Positions 7,078-15,397 of a stretch of DNA of 36,347 nt are shown here, piece by piece. Under the pieces are notes generated by a model that had not been told where the DNA came from, did not search any database, and saw only the letters and a program-made list of their open reading frames with translations. Numbering within the stretch: the stretch's first letter is position 1; each line of letters opens with the position of its first letter. The position numbers and the translations under genes were made by a program. The stretch is from assembly GCA_035559815.1 (NCBI GenBank), contig DATMAT010000035.1, positions 1 to 36,347 on the forward strand. The letters are read 5' to 3'. The DNA comes from Thermodesulfobacteriota bacterium. Its GTDB lineage: Bacteria; Desulfobacterota_D; UBA1144; Nemesobacterales; CSP1-2.

Positions 7078-9752
7078 TCAATCACCTCAGTATCTGGATA
7101 AATTCTATTTTGAATCTCTTCTAGTGTATTGCTTAATTTCTTAGTAGTGCCAAACAATTTAGTAATTCTCACCGCACCACCCATGTCACGGAAGGGAGAA
7201 ACGCTAAAGATTTCAGGTGTGATCTGTTCAATTCCTGCAGTGCGGTACTTTTCAATCAATTCTAATATAACCCGGCGAGCTCCCCCACTGTAGCTCTCGG
7301 TAAAGGCTTGCTCCCTGTTTATAAAAGCGGATGCACGCTCACTCCGAGTATGTATCGGGCTTCCAAAAGCCAAATGGGCAAGAAGGTCAAAAGTATCAGC
7401 TTCAGACTCTCCAAGTATATCCGCTAAAACTTCGGGGTGAATGCTGGAACGGCGAAGGTCTTCTATGAAAGCACTACGACGAGCGGAGTTTACCCAGATG
7501 TCCCGTAGCGTTTTCTTGTTTGGCGCAGTCTTAATGATTTGCTGACGGGTGTAATCTCTATACTCGCTGAGGGAAAGCTGCTGGCCTGTTCCTTCAATCA
7601 GGAATATGGCTTCATCAGCTATATTCACTTCCAGTCCTTCCACCCGAATTCTACTAACCCCTTTCCTCTCAGGCTTTAGAGGTACTTCAATTGTCACCTT
7701 CTCATCGGCCAGAGTCTCGACGATAATTTCTCTACGAACAAATCCAGTAGCACTACAAATGAGCGTTACTGTCCCAACTGGAAGCTTAGTAAACTCAAAG
7801 GCTCCATTGTCATCCGTTAATATAGGACCCTGCTGGGTATTCGGACCGGTACGCACACTTACCGAAGCTCCAACGATACGGTCACTGGTTTGAAAATGGA
7901 TTACATGACCAGCGAGTCCGGCTGTAAAAGGTCCCTTTGGAGCCTCAGCCGGTGGCCCGGGGGGTCGGTCCCATTCATCAAATAAACGAGAGGCACCAGT
8001 AAAATCAATAATGCGGAACCAATATTTGTCGGTTGTTGAGTCAAGACGGCTTCCGCGCCCTACTATTTGCTTAAAAAGAATTGGCGATGAGAGCGTTTTC
8101 ATAAAAACAATATTTCTGCAAGGTGGCACATCCACACCAGTAGAGAGAAGCTCGGCAGTAGTGGCTACAACTGGTGCCTTTTTATCCGAATCTGCAAAAT
8201 TCTCTAACCAGCGACGCCCCTCTTCTCCCTCCTCGGAAATAATTGGTAGGGCATAATTGTCCAGTCCGGTTTCTGGACCAAACTCGTCTTGCAGAAGCCT
8301 TGCTACTAACCTGGCATGTTCCATATCAACGCAGAACACCATCGTCTTTTCCATTTTGCCAAAGCGGCGAAGCAAACTCGCAAGGTGCTGAACCATAGTA
8401 CGGGTGCGGTCAGGAAGTGTGATTTCACGCTCAAACTGAGGTGTGGTGTAAAGTTCACGTGGCTCAACTTCTTCCGGTATGAAAACATCAGCCCCCTGCT
8501 CAATAGCATCCTCCAGATGAAGCCCAGTTGCATCAACCGTAGTTCGCACGCGATGGACCTTATAGGTAGCCAAGAATCCATCTTCAATCCCTTGGCCAAA
8601 GCTGTATTGGTAGGCAGGAGGACGCCAAGTGCCTTTTTCTGGATGCTCCGGGTCTGTAGGTAACTCCGTCTCCTCAGCGCAGAAATAAGAGTAGGTATCA
8701 ACATTTTCGTTCTGCTTCGGTGTAGCGGTCATACCTAGATGAATAGCATTTCCAAAATGGTCCAGTATCTCCCGCCATGTACCAAAGCCGGAGCGATGAC
8801 ACTCGTCAATAATTACTAAGTCAAAGAAATCTTTCGGAAATCGCTCAAATAAACGAACTCCATTCTCATCCGGGCTCCAAAGTGTTTGATATATCCCAAA
8901 ATAAAGGTCTCGGTTCATATTCGGAGGATACCCACTAATCAGATTCCTAGGATCGCTAGTACCATCTGTGAAGGGAGAAAAAGTATTATATGCTTGATCG
9001 CGGAGTATAACTCTATCAGCCAAAAAGAGAACTCGTGCTGGCCTGTCAGAATGTCGAACTTGAAGCCATCCCGACTTTATTAGTTTCCAAACAATTTGTA
9101 AAGCGATAAAAGTCTTGCCGGTACCTGTCGCCATAGCAAGAAGAATGCGTCTTTGTCCACGCATAATCCGTTTGATAACTTCTCGTACAGCAACTTCTTG
9201 AAAATAATATGGCTGTTTACCACAAAGGATTTCAGGACAATACGAATGGGTTAATGGATTACGTTGTTGGGTATGAGGACTTGAATAAGTACTATATGTT
9301 TCGGCTGCCTTACGGATTTCCTTGGTATCCGTTATACGTGTGTTAAGTAGCCAGCGATTCCATAGTTCCTGCGGGGCAGGAAATCTTTCCAAAGTGCAAC
9401 TAGAGTGTGTAAAAAAATCATATTCGATGATTATATTTCCATTTGTAGAATAGGCAAAAGCCAACCCGAGGTCTTTAGCATAGCCTTTTGCCTGCTCTAA
9501 ACCTGATTCAGCAGGTTCAGACTCCGCTTTAGCTTCTACGGCAGCAATGATAAGACCATCAGTAAGTCTTAGTATGTAGTCAGCCTTACGTGGTTTACCC
9601 CTTCGATGCTTATCTCCAACTAAAATAATCCGCCCCTCTGTATATTGGCGATCACGCTGATAGTAATACTCCCTCGTCACTTGTGTTCCTACCCACCCAG
9701 AAGCCTTTAACTTTGGTTCTATCAGGTTAGCGCGTGTATCAGCTTCATTCAT
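7074..9752 (-). CDS. hsdR: Type I restriction endonuclease subunit HsdR with inserted carboxypeptidase-regulatory-like domain
   Basis: HsdR is the ATP-driven DNA translocase and nuclease of the type I complex. The 892-residue protein has an N-terminal nuclease domain with Asp58, Glu73 and Lys75 (VEAKAE) in a PD-(D/E)XK arrangement, then a superfamily 2 helicase with Walker A ATGTGKT (208-214), a DECH box (316-319), GMTATP (340-345) and the C-terminal helicase motif QIVGRGSRLD (562-571). The C-terminus (about 700-892) matches the EcoEI-type HsdR ending. Between them, at about residues 610-695 (bases 7668-7925), lies a domain with the carboxypeptidase-regulatory-like pattern GASVSV, TDDNGAFEFTKLPVG, ATGF. 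Such beta-sandwich domains are normally found in secreted or surface proteins. ATG at 9752 is the first gene of the operon; hsdM follows with a four-base overlap. No frameshift is seen. Confidence 0.95.
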   Translation of the reverse strand: MNEADTRANLIEPKLKASGWVGTQVTREYYYQRDRQYTEGRIILVGDKHRRGKPRKADYILRLTDGLIIAAVEAKAESEPAESGLEQAKGYAKDLGLAFAYSTNGNIIIEYDFFTHSSCTLERFPAPQELWNRWLLNTRITDTKEIRKAAETYSTYSSPHTQQRNPLTHSYCPEILCGKQPYYFQEVAVREVIKRIMRGQRRILLAMATGTGKTFIALQIVWKLIKSGWLQVRHSDRPARVLFLADRVILRDQAYNTFSPFTDGTSDPRNLISGYPPNMNRDLYFGIYQTLWSPDENGVRLFERFPKDFFDLVIIDECHRSGFGTWREILDHFGNAIHLGMTATPKQNENVDTYSYFCAEETELPTDPEHPEKGTWRPPAYQYSFGQGIEDGFLATYKVHRVRTTVDATGLHLEDAIEQGADVFIPEEVEPRELYTTPQFEREITLPDRTRTMVQHLASLLRRFGKMEKTMVFCVDMEHARLVARLLQDEFGPETGLDNYALPIISEEGEEGRRWLENFADSDKKAPVVATTAELLSTGVDVPPCRNIVFMKTLSSPILFKQIVGRGSRLDSTTDKYWFRIIDFTGASRLFDEWDRPPGPPAEAPKGPFTAGLAGHVIHFQTSDRIVGASVSVRTGPNTQQGPILTDDNGAFEFTKLPVGTVTLICSATGFVRREIIVETLADEKVTIEVPLKPERKGVSRIRVEGLEVNIADEAIFLIEGTGQQLSLSEYRDYTRQQIIKTAPNKKTLRDIWVNSARRSAFIEDLRRSSIHPEVLADILGESEADTFDLLAHLAFGSPIHTRSERASAFINREQAFTESYSGGARRVILELIEKYRTAGIEQITPEIFSVSPFRDMGGAVRITKLFGTTKKLSNTLEEIQNRIYPDTEVIE

Positions 9753-10117
9753 GTTGCTAATCGCTAATTCAATTTATTATAAACCAAGGTAGAGGAAATG
9801 ATGAAAGTTTCGGTAAGGCCTGTGGAATTTGATATTATATTCTTGAAGACCTTTATTCATTTTCTTGTCTAGATTTTAGTATTTAGAAAGATATTATGCA
9901 AGCTCAAACTTGTCCAAAATAAGGGATTGCTTCGCGGTGATCTGAAGCCTGTTTGAGCACCCTTCGACGCAGCTCAGGGTGAGCGGATGTGCATCCGCTA
10001 AAATGATTAATGAAATAAAACCGTTCCGTGAAGCATCTTAAAATTAGATTCTTCGCCGGAGCCTGCTCTAAGCTAAGTCGAAGGAATGTGGGAAATAAAT
10101 GAACACATTATTACAAC
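9753..10117. repeat. Intergenic region with mosaic dispersed repeat (copy A)
   Basis: The region lies between the hsdR start and the end of the DUF4340 gene, so it should hold the promoter of the restriction operon, but I could not pick a convincing -35/-10 pair. From 9904 to about 10084 it carries a composite repeat: TCAAACTTGTCCAAAATAAG and GGATTGCTTCGC (about 9904-9936), CCCTTCGACGCAGCTCAGGG (9960-9979), the palindrome AGCGGATGTGCATCCGCT (9982-9999), then AATGATTAATGAAATAAAA and CCGTTCC. The same pieces recur near 22.4, 25.6 and 35.5 kb. No gene was seen. Confidence 0.7.
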
Positions 10118-11461
10118 TTATTTCTCTAAAAGCTCATCTTTAGAAGAGGGAATCACTGTAAGTATTTCATCATGAAGTGCGTAAACCGATTTCTCATCAG
10201 AGACTTTGGCGTAAACCTTTTCATTCTCGGTCTTACCAAAAAGGAGAGTCGTCTTTTTGTCCCCTTCCGAGACCGTAATCTGAACCTCGGGCTTATCCAA
10301 CCCATAAGGGGTTAAATCGCTCGGGTTGTCGTCCACAAAATCCTCTACCGTAATATCATTAATCTCTTCCAGAAGGTCTTGAACCTTCTCCTCGTCAACA
10401 TTTTTATCCTTCTCATTTTCCAGAACCCAGTTGCCGTCTTCCCTCAATATTGAAATAGTGTCCCCCCCTCTTTCAATCTCTACCCGGCTCACATTTTCCG
10501 GGTCCAGCTTTACAACCCTAACCACTCTAAAGTCATTAAGCTCTTTAGGAACCTGGGCGAATACGTAATCGGGTACGGAATAGATCGAGTCTCCCGAAGA
10601 GAGCTTTAAATAATAACCCCCGTCCTCTTTCTTGTTTCCAAAGAGGATGTGTATGGTCTCCCCGTCCTGGATAAGCTCAACCTCGGTGCCAGGGGAATCT
10701 AAACCGTAGGATTTAAGCCCCTCAGGCTCATCGTCCTCAAAATTACGAATTCTCAGGTTAGACAAGGTTGATGCAACACTCGAAATCTTATCCTGGTCGA
10801 TCTCTACATATTCGAGTATATCCTTCCCCGCCCACTCGCCATCTTTTCTCTCCAGCTCGAACGTTAAACCGCCTGATTTAAACCTCATTCCTTTTAATTT
10901 GTCCTCACTCAGTTTCACAACCTGCTTGTCTCTAATATCATCTACCGACTGGTCCAGGAAGCTCAGGATAGAACCTCTCTCCACCAGCAACACCTTATTC
11001 TCACCGTTTGCCAGGATGTACGTCCCCGTACCCACTGGGCTCTCATCGCCTATGGCCAATCGGATTTCCTTATCCGGCGCTTTTGCCAGCACCTCTACCT
11101 TGGGCTGGCTAAGGCCAAACCCGGACAAATCCGTGGGATTCTCGGAGACGACCTTTTCCATTTTCATGTCGGATATATCAGCAATCATTCTGGAAATAAT
11201 GTTGTCGTCAGCCTTAAACCCCTTTGAATCCTTGAGGACGAACCAGCCCTCCCCCTTTTTTTGGCATATCACCGTTTGCGAAGGGTATTTGAGACTTATC
11301 TCATTTATTTGCTCTTTGTTAACATCGGTAAAAACTACTCCGTTGCCTTCCCCTTCCTCGCTCGTTTTCTTCAATTCGAACAAAAAAAGATAAGCGAGAA
11401 GAAGCGCCAAAATTAGAATGGCAATTAGTGTGCCTGCAAATTTCCTTAGATGATTACCCAT
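10118..11461 (-). CDS. DUF4340 domain protein with three repeats, last gene of Gld-type ABC cassette
   Basis: This 447-residue protein belongs to the DUF4340 family, which accompanies Gld-like ABC transporters and has no established biochemical role. An N-terminal membrane segment (about 10-28) should anchor it with the bulk in the periplasm. Three related modules are visible by their shared signature: NPTDLSGFGLSQPKVEV (about 108-124), EPEGLKSYGLDSPGTEV (about 245-261) and NPSDLTPYGLDKPEVQI (about 379-395). Each is followed by a beta-rich stretch, and the last two by an LFG. The protein is acidic and rich in charged residues. It lies 167 bases downstream of the GldG-like gene on the same strand, so it is probably the last gene of that operon. 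It may act as a periplasmic partner of the transporter, which is inference. Confidence 0.85.
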   Translation of the reverse strand: MGNHLRKFAGTLIAILILALLLAYLFLFELKKTSEEGEGNGVVFTDVNKEQINEISLKYPSQTVICQKKGEGWFVLKDSKGFKADDNIISRMIADISDMKMEKVVSENPTDLSGFGLSQPKVEVLAKAPDKEIRLAIGDESPVGTGTYILANGENKVLLVERGSILSFLDQSVDDIRDKQVVKLSEDKLKGMRFKSGGLTFELERKDGEWAGKDILEYVEIDQDKISSVASTLSNLRIRNFEDDEPEGLKSYGLDSPGTEVELIQDGETIHILFGNKKEDGGYYLKLSSGDSIYSVPDYVFAQVPKELNDFRVVRVVKLDPENVSRVEIERGGDTISILREDGNWVLENEKDKNVDEEKVQDLLEEINDITVEDFVDDNPSDLTPYGLDKPEVQITVSEGDKKTTLLFGKTENEKVYAKVSDEKSVYALHDEILTVIPSSKDELLEK

Positions 11462-11547
11462 TTCCTTGGATCAATCCATTCCCACCGCTTCCAGGGAAAT
11501 TTAGTCGGTGGATAATATTAATCTCCCCATCCTTACCCTTTATCTCC

Positions 11548-11593
11548 ATTTGATGCACACTGCACATCAAATACTACACCCCCCGCAAGGGGG
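11548..11593. other. Paired hairpins between the GldG-like and DUF4340 genes
   Basis: ATTTGATG (11548-11555) and CATCAAAT (11565-11572) form an 8-bp stem with a 9-base loop. Next to it, CCCCC-GCAA-GGGGG (11580-11593) forms a 5-bp GC stem with a four-base GCAA loop. They sit in the only long gap of the operon (167 bases) and have no long T-run on the minus strand, so a full terminator is doubtful. Partial attenuation or mRNA-end protection between the third and fourth genes is possible. Confidence 0.35.
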
Positions 11594-11628
11594 AAGGAGT
11601 AAAAATTGGAATTTTACCAATCCAACCA

Positions 11629-12999
11629 TCACATATTTCTTCTCTTCCACCACACGGCGATACCGGTAACGAGTACAATTACCGGAAGAACAACAACCGT
11701 TAAGGAAAAAATTATCTTCAACTGGTCTCCGGTGATAGCCAATTTTCCTTCCCGGGCCATCCTGGGCCGGATGGAGATCAATTCTTCATCCCCGGCGATC
11801 CAGCTTATGGTGTTAAGAAAGAAATCGCTGTTGCCGGAAAAATTGAAGAACCGGTTGGACACGAAATCTACGCTTCCAAACACAGCTATTCTCGTTTTCT
11901 CCCCAATTTCTGCCACGGCAGCCACTCCGAGCGGGCCGGGCTCGTCGTCCGAATCCTTCTGGGCAACCCCCTGGTCAAAAAGAGCCAAATCCTTTTCCGC
12001 CCAGCTATATTCGCTTGTCTCGGCAATAAGCGTGGTTTTAATCCCGTCCAGGTCGACCAGGTCTATGCTCCTGGAATAAGGGAAAAGGGTAGCAAATTTA
12101 AAATCGTCGGTTATATCGTGAATCGGGTATTGAGCCACGATCGGTGCTACATCGCCGCCACCTACCAGTTTAGAGGATGGGTCGATGATGACGTTGTCTC
12201 CTAAATCAATACCGTAGCCTTTTAAAAGCGCCACTACCTCATTCCCCGACTGTGGCTCGACCAAAAATACAGCCTTTCCGCCATCTTCAAGATACTTCTT
12301 CACCGCTTCCACCTCTTTCTCCAATAGAGGCTTCTCCGGGCCGGCAACCACCAGAATGGAATTATCTTTAGGTACGGACGATTCCCGCAGGAGTAAAAGT
12401 TCCTTAACCTCGTAGCCCTCGTCGGCCAGAGCTTGGCTTAACATTCCAAACCCATCCGGCTCTGCATTATTTTTGATATCCCTTTCCCCATGACCGGTCA
12501 GGAAAAAGACAGTCTTTTTGATGCCCCTCGATAGTTTTATGAGCGCATTGGTTAATTCCTGCTCGGCGTTTTTGACGATACCGCCGGAAATAAGGTCTGA
12601 TAATCCTAACTTAATATTCTGCTCTCCACTGACCAGAACGACCGTCCCATACTCATTCACGTCGTAGCTCTTTGCCAAACCCGGGTCTTTGTCCGGGTCG
12701 ATGAAGACTACCTTTATCTTATCCGACCTCCTTTCATACTCCTTGATTAAATCCTGAAACTCCCTTCTATCGGTGCCGATCTCCTTAAAAAAGGCAAGCA
12801 CTTCTATATCCTTGTTCACATTCTGGAGTGTCTTAACCGTTTGGTCCGAGACCGAATACAGCTTTTCCTGGGTAACATCCAGTCTCCCGCCCCGCTTATA
12901 TGCTATGTAGTTTATGACTATCAGAATTCCAAGAACTACCAGGACAAACACCAGGGCATTGGTCCCGTGAATGAGGAATCGTTTTTTTCTCATCTCCAC
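11629..12999 (-). CDS. GldG-like ABC-type transport system auxiliary protein
   Basis: The 456-residue protein matches the GldG-like family of ABC transporter auxiliary subunits. An N-terminal membrane helix (about 13-31) is followed by the family opening RGGRLDVTQEKLYSVSDQT, a long soluble region expected in the periplasm with a thioredoxin-fold-like and a GATase-like part (for example FLTGHGERDI and LVVAGPEKPLLEKEVEAVKK), and a C-terminal membrane helix (about 430-450) ending WWKRRNM. In gliding Bacteroidetes, GldG works with GldA and GldF; elsewhere similar cassettes occur in non-gliding bacteria and their cargo is unknown. The start overlaps the end of the permease gene by ten bases, showing translational coupling. 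Ligand or substrate cannot be read from the sequence. Confidence 0.88.
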   Translation of the reverse strand: MEMRKKRFLIHGTNALVFVLVVLGILIVINYIAYKRGGRLDVTQEKLYSVSDQTVKTLQNVNKDIEVLAFFKEIGTDRREFQDLIKEYERRSDKIKVVFIDPDKDPGLAKSYDVNEYGTVVLVSGEQNIKLGLSDLISGGIVKNAEQELTNALIKLSRGIKKTVFFLTGHGERDIKNNAEPDGFGMLSQALADEGYEVKELLLLRESSVPKDNSILVVAGPEKPLLEKEVEAVKKYLEDGGKAVFLVEPQSGNEVVALLKGYGIDLGDNVIIDPSSKLVGGGDVAPIVAQYPIHDITDDFKFATLFPYSRSIDLVDLDGIKTTLIAETSEYSWAEKDLALFDQGVAQKDSDDEPGPLGVAAVAEIGEKTRIAVFGSVDFVSNRFFNFSGNSDFFLNTISWIAGDEELISIRPRMAREGKLAITGDQLKIIFSLTVVVLPVIVLVTGIAVWWKRRNM

Positions 13000-13742
13000 C
13001 TCTCCGAATCTAGTGTAACCTGGGTGAGGAAAAGACCGAAAAGGCTGAAAGATAGATAATAAACTACGTCCTTTACTTCGATCACCCCCTTGGTGAAGTT
13101 GTCAAAATGGTTAATTATGGATAAATAGCCCAATACCGAGCTATCCGCATCCGATGAAGCCCCCAGTATCCAGAAAACCAGCAGTATGCCGAATGAGATA
13201 ACCGCGGCTACTATCTGATTCTCGGTTAGAGAGGAGGCAAATAGCCCGATGGAGAGAAAACTGGCCCCCAATAAGAAAAGCCCCAGGTAGCCCGAAAGCA
13301 CCGGACCCAGGTCGGGGTTGCCATAAATCGCCAATATGAGCAGGTGAATCGCGGAGAGAAGTAGCATTATCAGGAAAAGCGTAAGGGCGGCAAGAAATTT
13401 ACTCAGCACTATCTGCACCACCCGGATAGGTGAGGTAAAGAGAAGCTCAGAGGTGTAGTTCTTCTTCTCCTCCGCTATGAGCCTCATGGAGATGACCGGT
13501 ATCATCAGAAGCAGCACCACGCTTACGGTGCCGAGATAGGGACGGACGACAAACTCATTAAGGTTTAGCTTCTCCTTAAAGAGCTGAAACCGGGGGTCAA
13601 ATTGAGAGCTTATAAAGCTCTGTAAATACAGGAAAAAAAACACTCCGGAGAGTACTAAAAAAACAACCAAGATGATGTATGCAACCGGGGAAGAAAAATA
13701 CGACTTTAGCTCACGTTTTAATATGGTGAAAAGAACCTTCAT
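12990..13742 (-). CDS. ABC-2 type transporter permease (GldF-like)
   Basis: This 250-residue protein is an inner-membrane permease of the ABC-2 class. About six hydrophobic segments are visible, at roughly residues 18-40, 70-87, 112-135, 145-168, 176-195 and 228-243. The opening TILKRELKSYFSSPVAYII is typical of the GldF group, with an amphipathic coupling helix before the first membrane span. A second typical feature is MRLIAEEKKNYTSELLFTSP (about residues 86-105) after the second span, where the permease contacts the ATPase. The gene begins 7 bases after the ATPase stop and its end overlaps the GldG-like gene, so the three are one transcription unit. The transported substrate is unknown; a role in export or envelope maintenance is inference. 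Confidence 0.9.
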   Translation of the reverse strand: MKVLFTILKRELKSYFSSPVAYIILVVFLVLSGVFFFLYLQSFISSQFDPRFQLFKEKLNLNEFVVRPYLGTVSVVLLLMIPVISMRLIAEEKKNYTSELLFTSPIRVVQIVLSKFLAALTLFLIMLLLSAIHLLILAIYGNPDLGPVLSGYLGLFLLGASFLSIGLFASSLTENQIVAAVISFGILLVFWILGASSDADSSVLGYLSIINHFDNFTKGVIEVKDVVYYLSFSLFGLFLTQVTLDSERWR

Positions 13743-13749
13743 CTGCTCC

Positions 13750-14667
13750 TCAGGTTGATATGACTTTGAGAAATATCTCTTCGAGTGTGTGCGTGAGGGG
13801 GCGCAACTCCAGGAGTCCCCATCCGTTTTCGACGACGGTTTTGGCTATTACTTCTCTCATATCCACCCCGTCCTGAGACCGAATTATAAATTCCCCGGAC
13901 GGGCCTTCCTCTACATCACGCACTGCTTCCAGGGCTAATATCTTCTCCCTAACCTCCGTACCCCTGTAATTAATCTTGAGAAATAAATTTTGGGCGCTTC
14001 CTACCTTTTCCGAAAGCCTATCTAGGGATTCCTCGAGCACTATTTTGCCCTCGTTGATTATGGCTACTCTGGTACAGGTCATGGTAACTTCAGGTAATAT
14101 GTGGGTGCTCAGTATAACGGTGCGTTCCCCGGATAAACCCTTGATCAGTTCCCTTATCTCTATTATTTGCTTGGGGTCGAGACCGATAGTGGGTTCGTCC
14201 AGTATCAGCACAACCGGGTCATGCACCAGCGCCTGAGCTATCCCTATTCTCTGTCTATAGCCCTTAGAAAGATTACCGATTAACCGCTTTCTTACATCGG
14301 TAATACCGCACCTTTCCATGGCGTATCCGATTTTACTTTTTTTATCGCCTGCCGGGACCTTTTTTATATCCGCAACAAAGTCGAGGTACCCCTCGACGGA
14401 CATATCCCGATAGAGCGGGGGATTTTCCGGCAGGTACCCGATCCTCTCCTTTGCCTGCATCGGGTACTCCTGAACGTCGAAATCATCTACATGAACCCTT
14501 CCCTCTGTCGGGGGCATATAGCCGGTAATTATCCGCATGGTGGTAGTCTTTCCGGCTCCGTTCGGGCCCAGAAACCCCAGGATCTCCCCGCGCTGTACTT
14601 CGAAGCTTACGTTGTCTATGGCGACCAACTCTCCGTATCGCTTGGTGAGGTTTTCTACCTTGATCAT
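13750..14667 (-). CDS. ABC transporter ATP-binding protein (GldA-like)
   Basis: This 305-residue cytoplasmic ATPase powers the transporter encoded by the genes after it. All nucleotide-binding motifs are present: Walker A GPNGAGKT (34-41), a signature motif in the form LSKGYRQR (133-140), Walker B LILDEPT (154-160) and the switch histidine in STHI. The last 80 or so residues form an extra C-terminal domain typical of the ABC-2/GldA/NatA group. It is the first gene of the minus-strand operon. ATG at 14667 has no clear ribosome site, only an AT-rich leader. The closest named relatives are GldA and NodI-like ATPases; GldA is preferred because of the GldF/GldG/DUF4340 neighbours. Confidence 0.92.
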   Translation of the reverse strand: MIKVENLTKRYGELVAIDNVSFEVQRGEILGFLGPNGAGKTTTMRIITGYMPPTEGRVHVDDFDVQEYPMQAKERIGYLPENPPLYRDMSVEGYLDFVADIKKVPAGDKKSKIGYAMERCGITDVRKRLIGNLSKGYRQRIGIAQALVHDPVVLILDEPTIGLDPKQIIEIRELIKGLSGERTVILSTHILPEVTMTCTRVAIINEGKIVLEESLDRLSEKVGSAQNLFLKINYRGTEVREKILALEAVRDVEEGPSGEFIIRSQDGVDMREVIAKTVVENGWGLLELRPLTHTLEEIFLKVIST

Positions 14668-15397
14668 GTTTAGGAATAGTCTAAAAAATTAAGAAACAAA
14701 CTTAATCAATGAGGATGGGTTGTCAAGGGTAAATATTTTCTGCCGAAAAAGAAGTTTTTATTCCTAAGAGCCTTCTCCGAGCACATTAGCTGAACTCAGT
14801 GTAAAAAAGAGTAAACTCCTCTTTTAAGATTTCTCCCCTTCGACGAGCTGGGTCGAAATGACAAAAGAAGAGGTGGTCGTAACGGCATCTTCATTCTTGC
14901 CATTCCGAAACGAGGAATCTCAAACCATAACTTAGGAATATTACCTAAAAACTAATTACCAAACACTAAACACTACTCACTAAGATTTCTCCCTCCTGTC
15001 GAAATGACAACTCATATAATAGCCAGGATTTAATCAAACGGACAACGCCTTAGCAAGTTGTATCTAGTAGAATGATTTCAGTTTTATAATGTCACTCTGG
15101 AGCCCTTCTTATATGACGGAACCCACGAGCGGCTTACATTGTCATGCCGAGCGAAGCGAAGCATCTAATACTATATAGATTCTTCATCTTCGATTGAGAA
15201 TGACAGCGTTGAAAGAGATAACTTATGCTTACATTGACCGAAATCTCAAATTCTGACCATTATAATCTAAGAGTTATTAAGTAACCTATATCGGCTAGTA
15301 TGTTTATGGTTTACTATCATACATTTTGTGATATTATTCTTTTGTAATTCCTAGCTATAAACAATATATGAATCCTTAGGAGAACTCTTAAATAATC
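14668..15397. repeat. 730-base gap with degenerate dispersed repeats; divergent promoter region
   Basis: The region lies between divergent genes, so it should contain promoters for both the ABC cassette and sucAB; none could be assigned with confidence. Two copies of an AAGATTTCTCC...GTCGAAATGAC unit occur at 14826-14862 and 14982-15009, with a related copy near 26120. A piece reading GTCATGCCGAGCGAAGCGAAG (about 15141-15160) is followed by TAGATTCTTCATCTTCG. From 15198 to about 15265 a segment matches one at 26141-26209. No protein-coding gene or RNA gene was recognised. Confidence 0.6.
15198..15265 (+). repeat. Dispersed repeat, copy 1 of a pair with 26141-26209
   Basis: This segment contains AACTTATGCTTACATTG and GAAATCTCAAATTCTGA. 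The segment at 26141-26209 reads AACTTATGTTGACATTG and GAAATCTCAAATCCTGA with the same order and near-identical spacing. Both follow an imperfect GAATGACAGCG or GGATGATAGCG. The match is by eye and includes several substitutions and a one-base gap. Confidence 0.65.

Noticed and set aside
8306-8704. Open frames of 115-132 codons inside hsdR on either strand
   Set aside because: They lie wholly within hsdR in other frames, have no ribosome site and no protein-like pattern.
1-9752. Prophage or integrative element around the restriction island
   Set aside because: No integrase, att repeat, tRNA or phage structural gene is visible at either edge.
9904-10084. CRISPR array
   Set aside because: Repeats are not regularly spaced and vary in order and orientation; no cas genes occur in the window.
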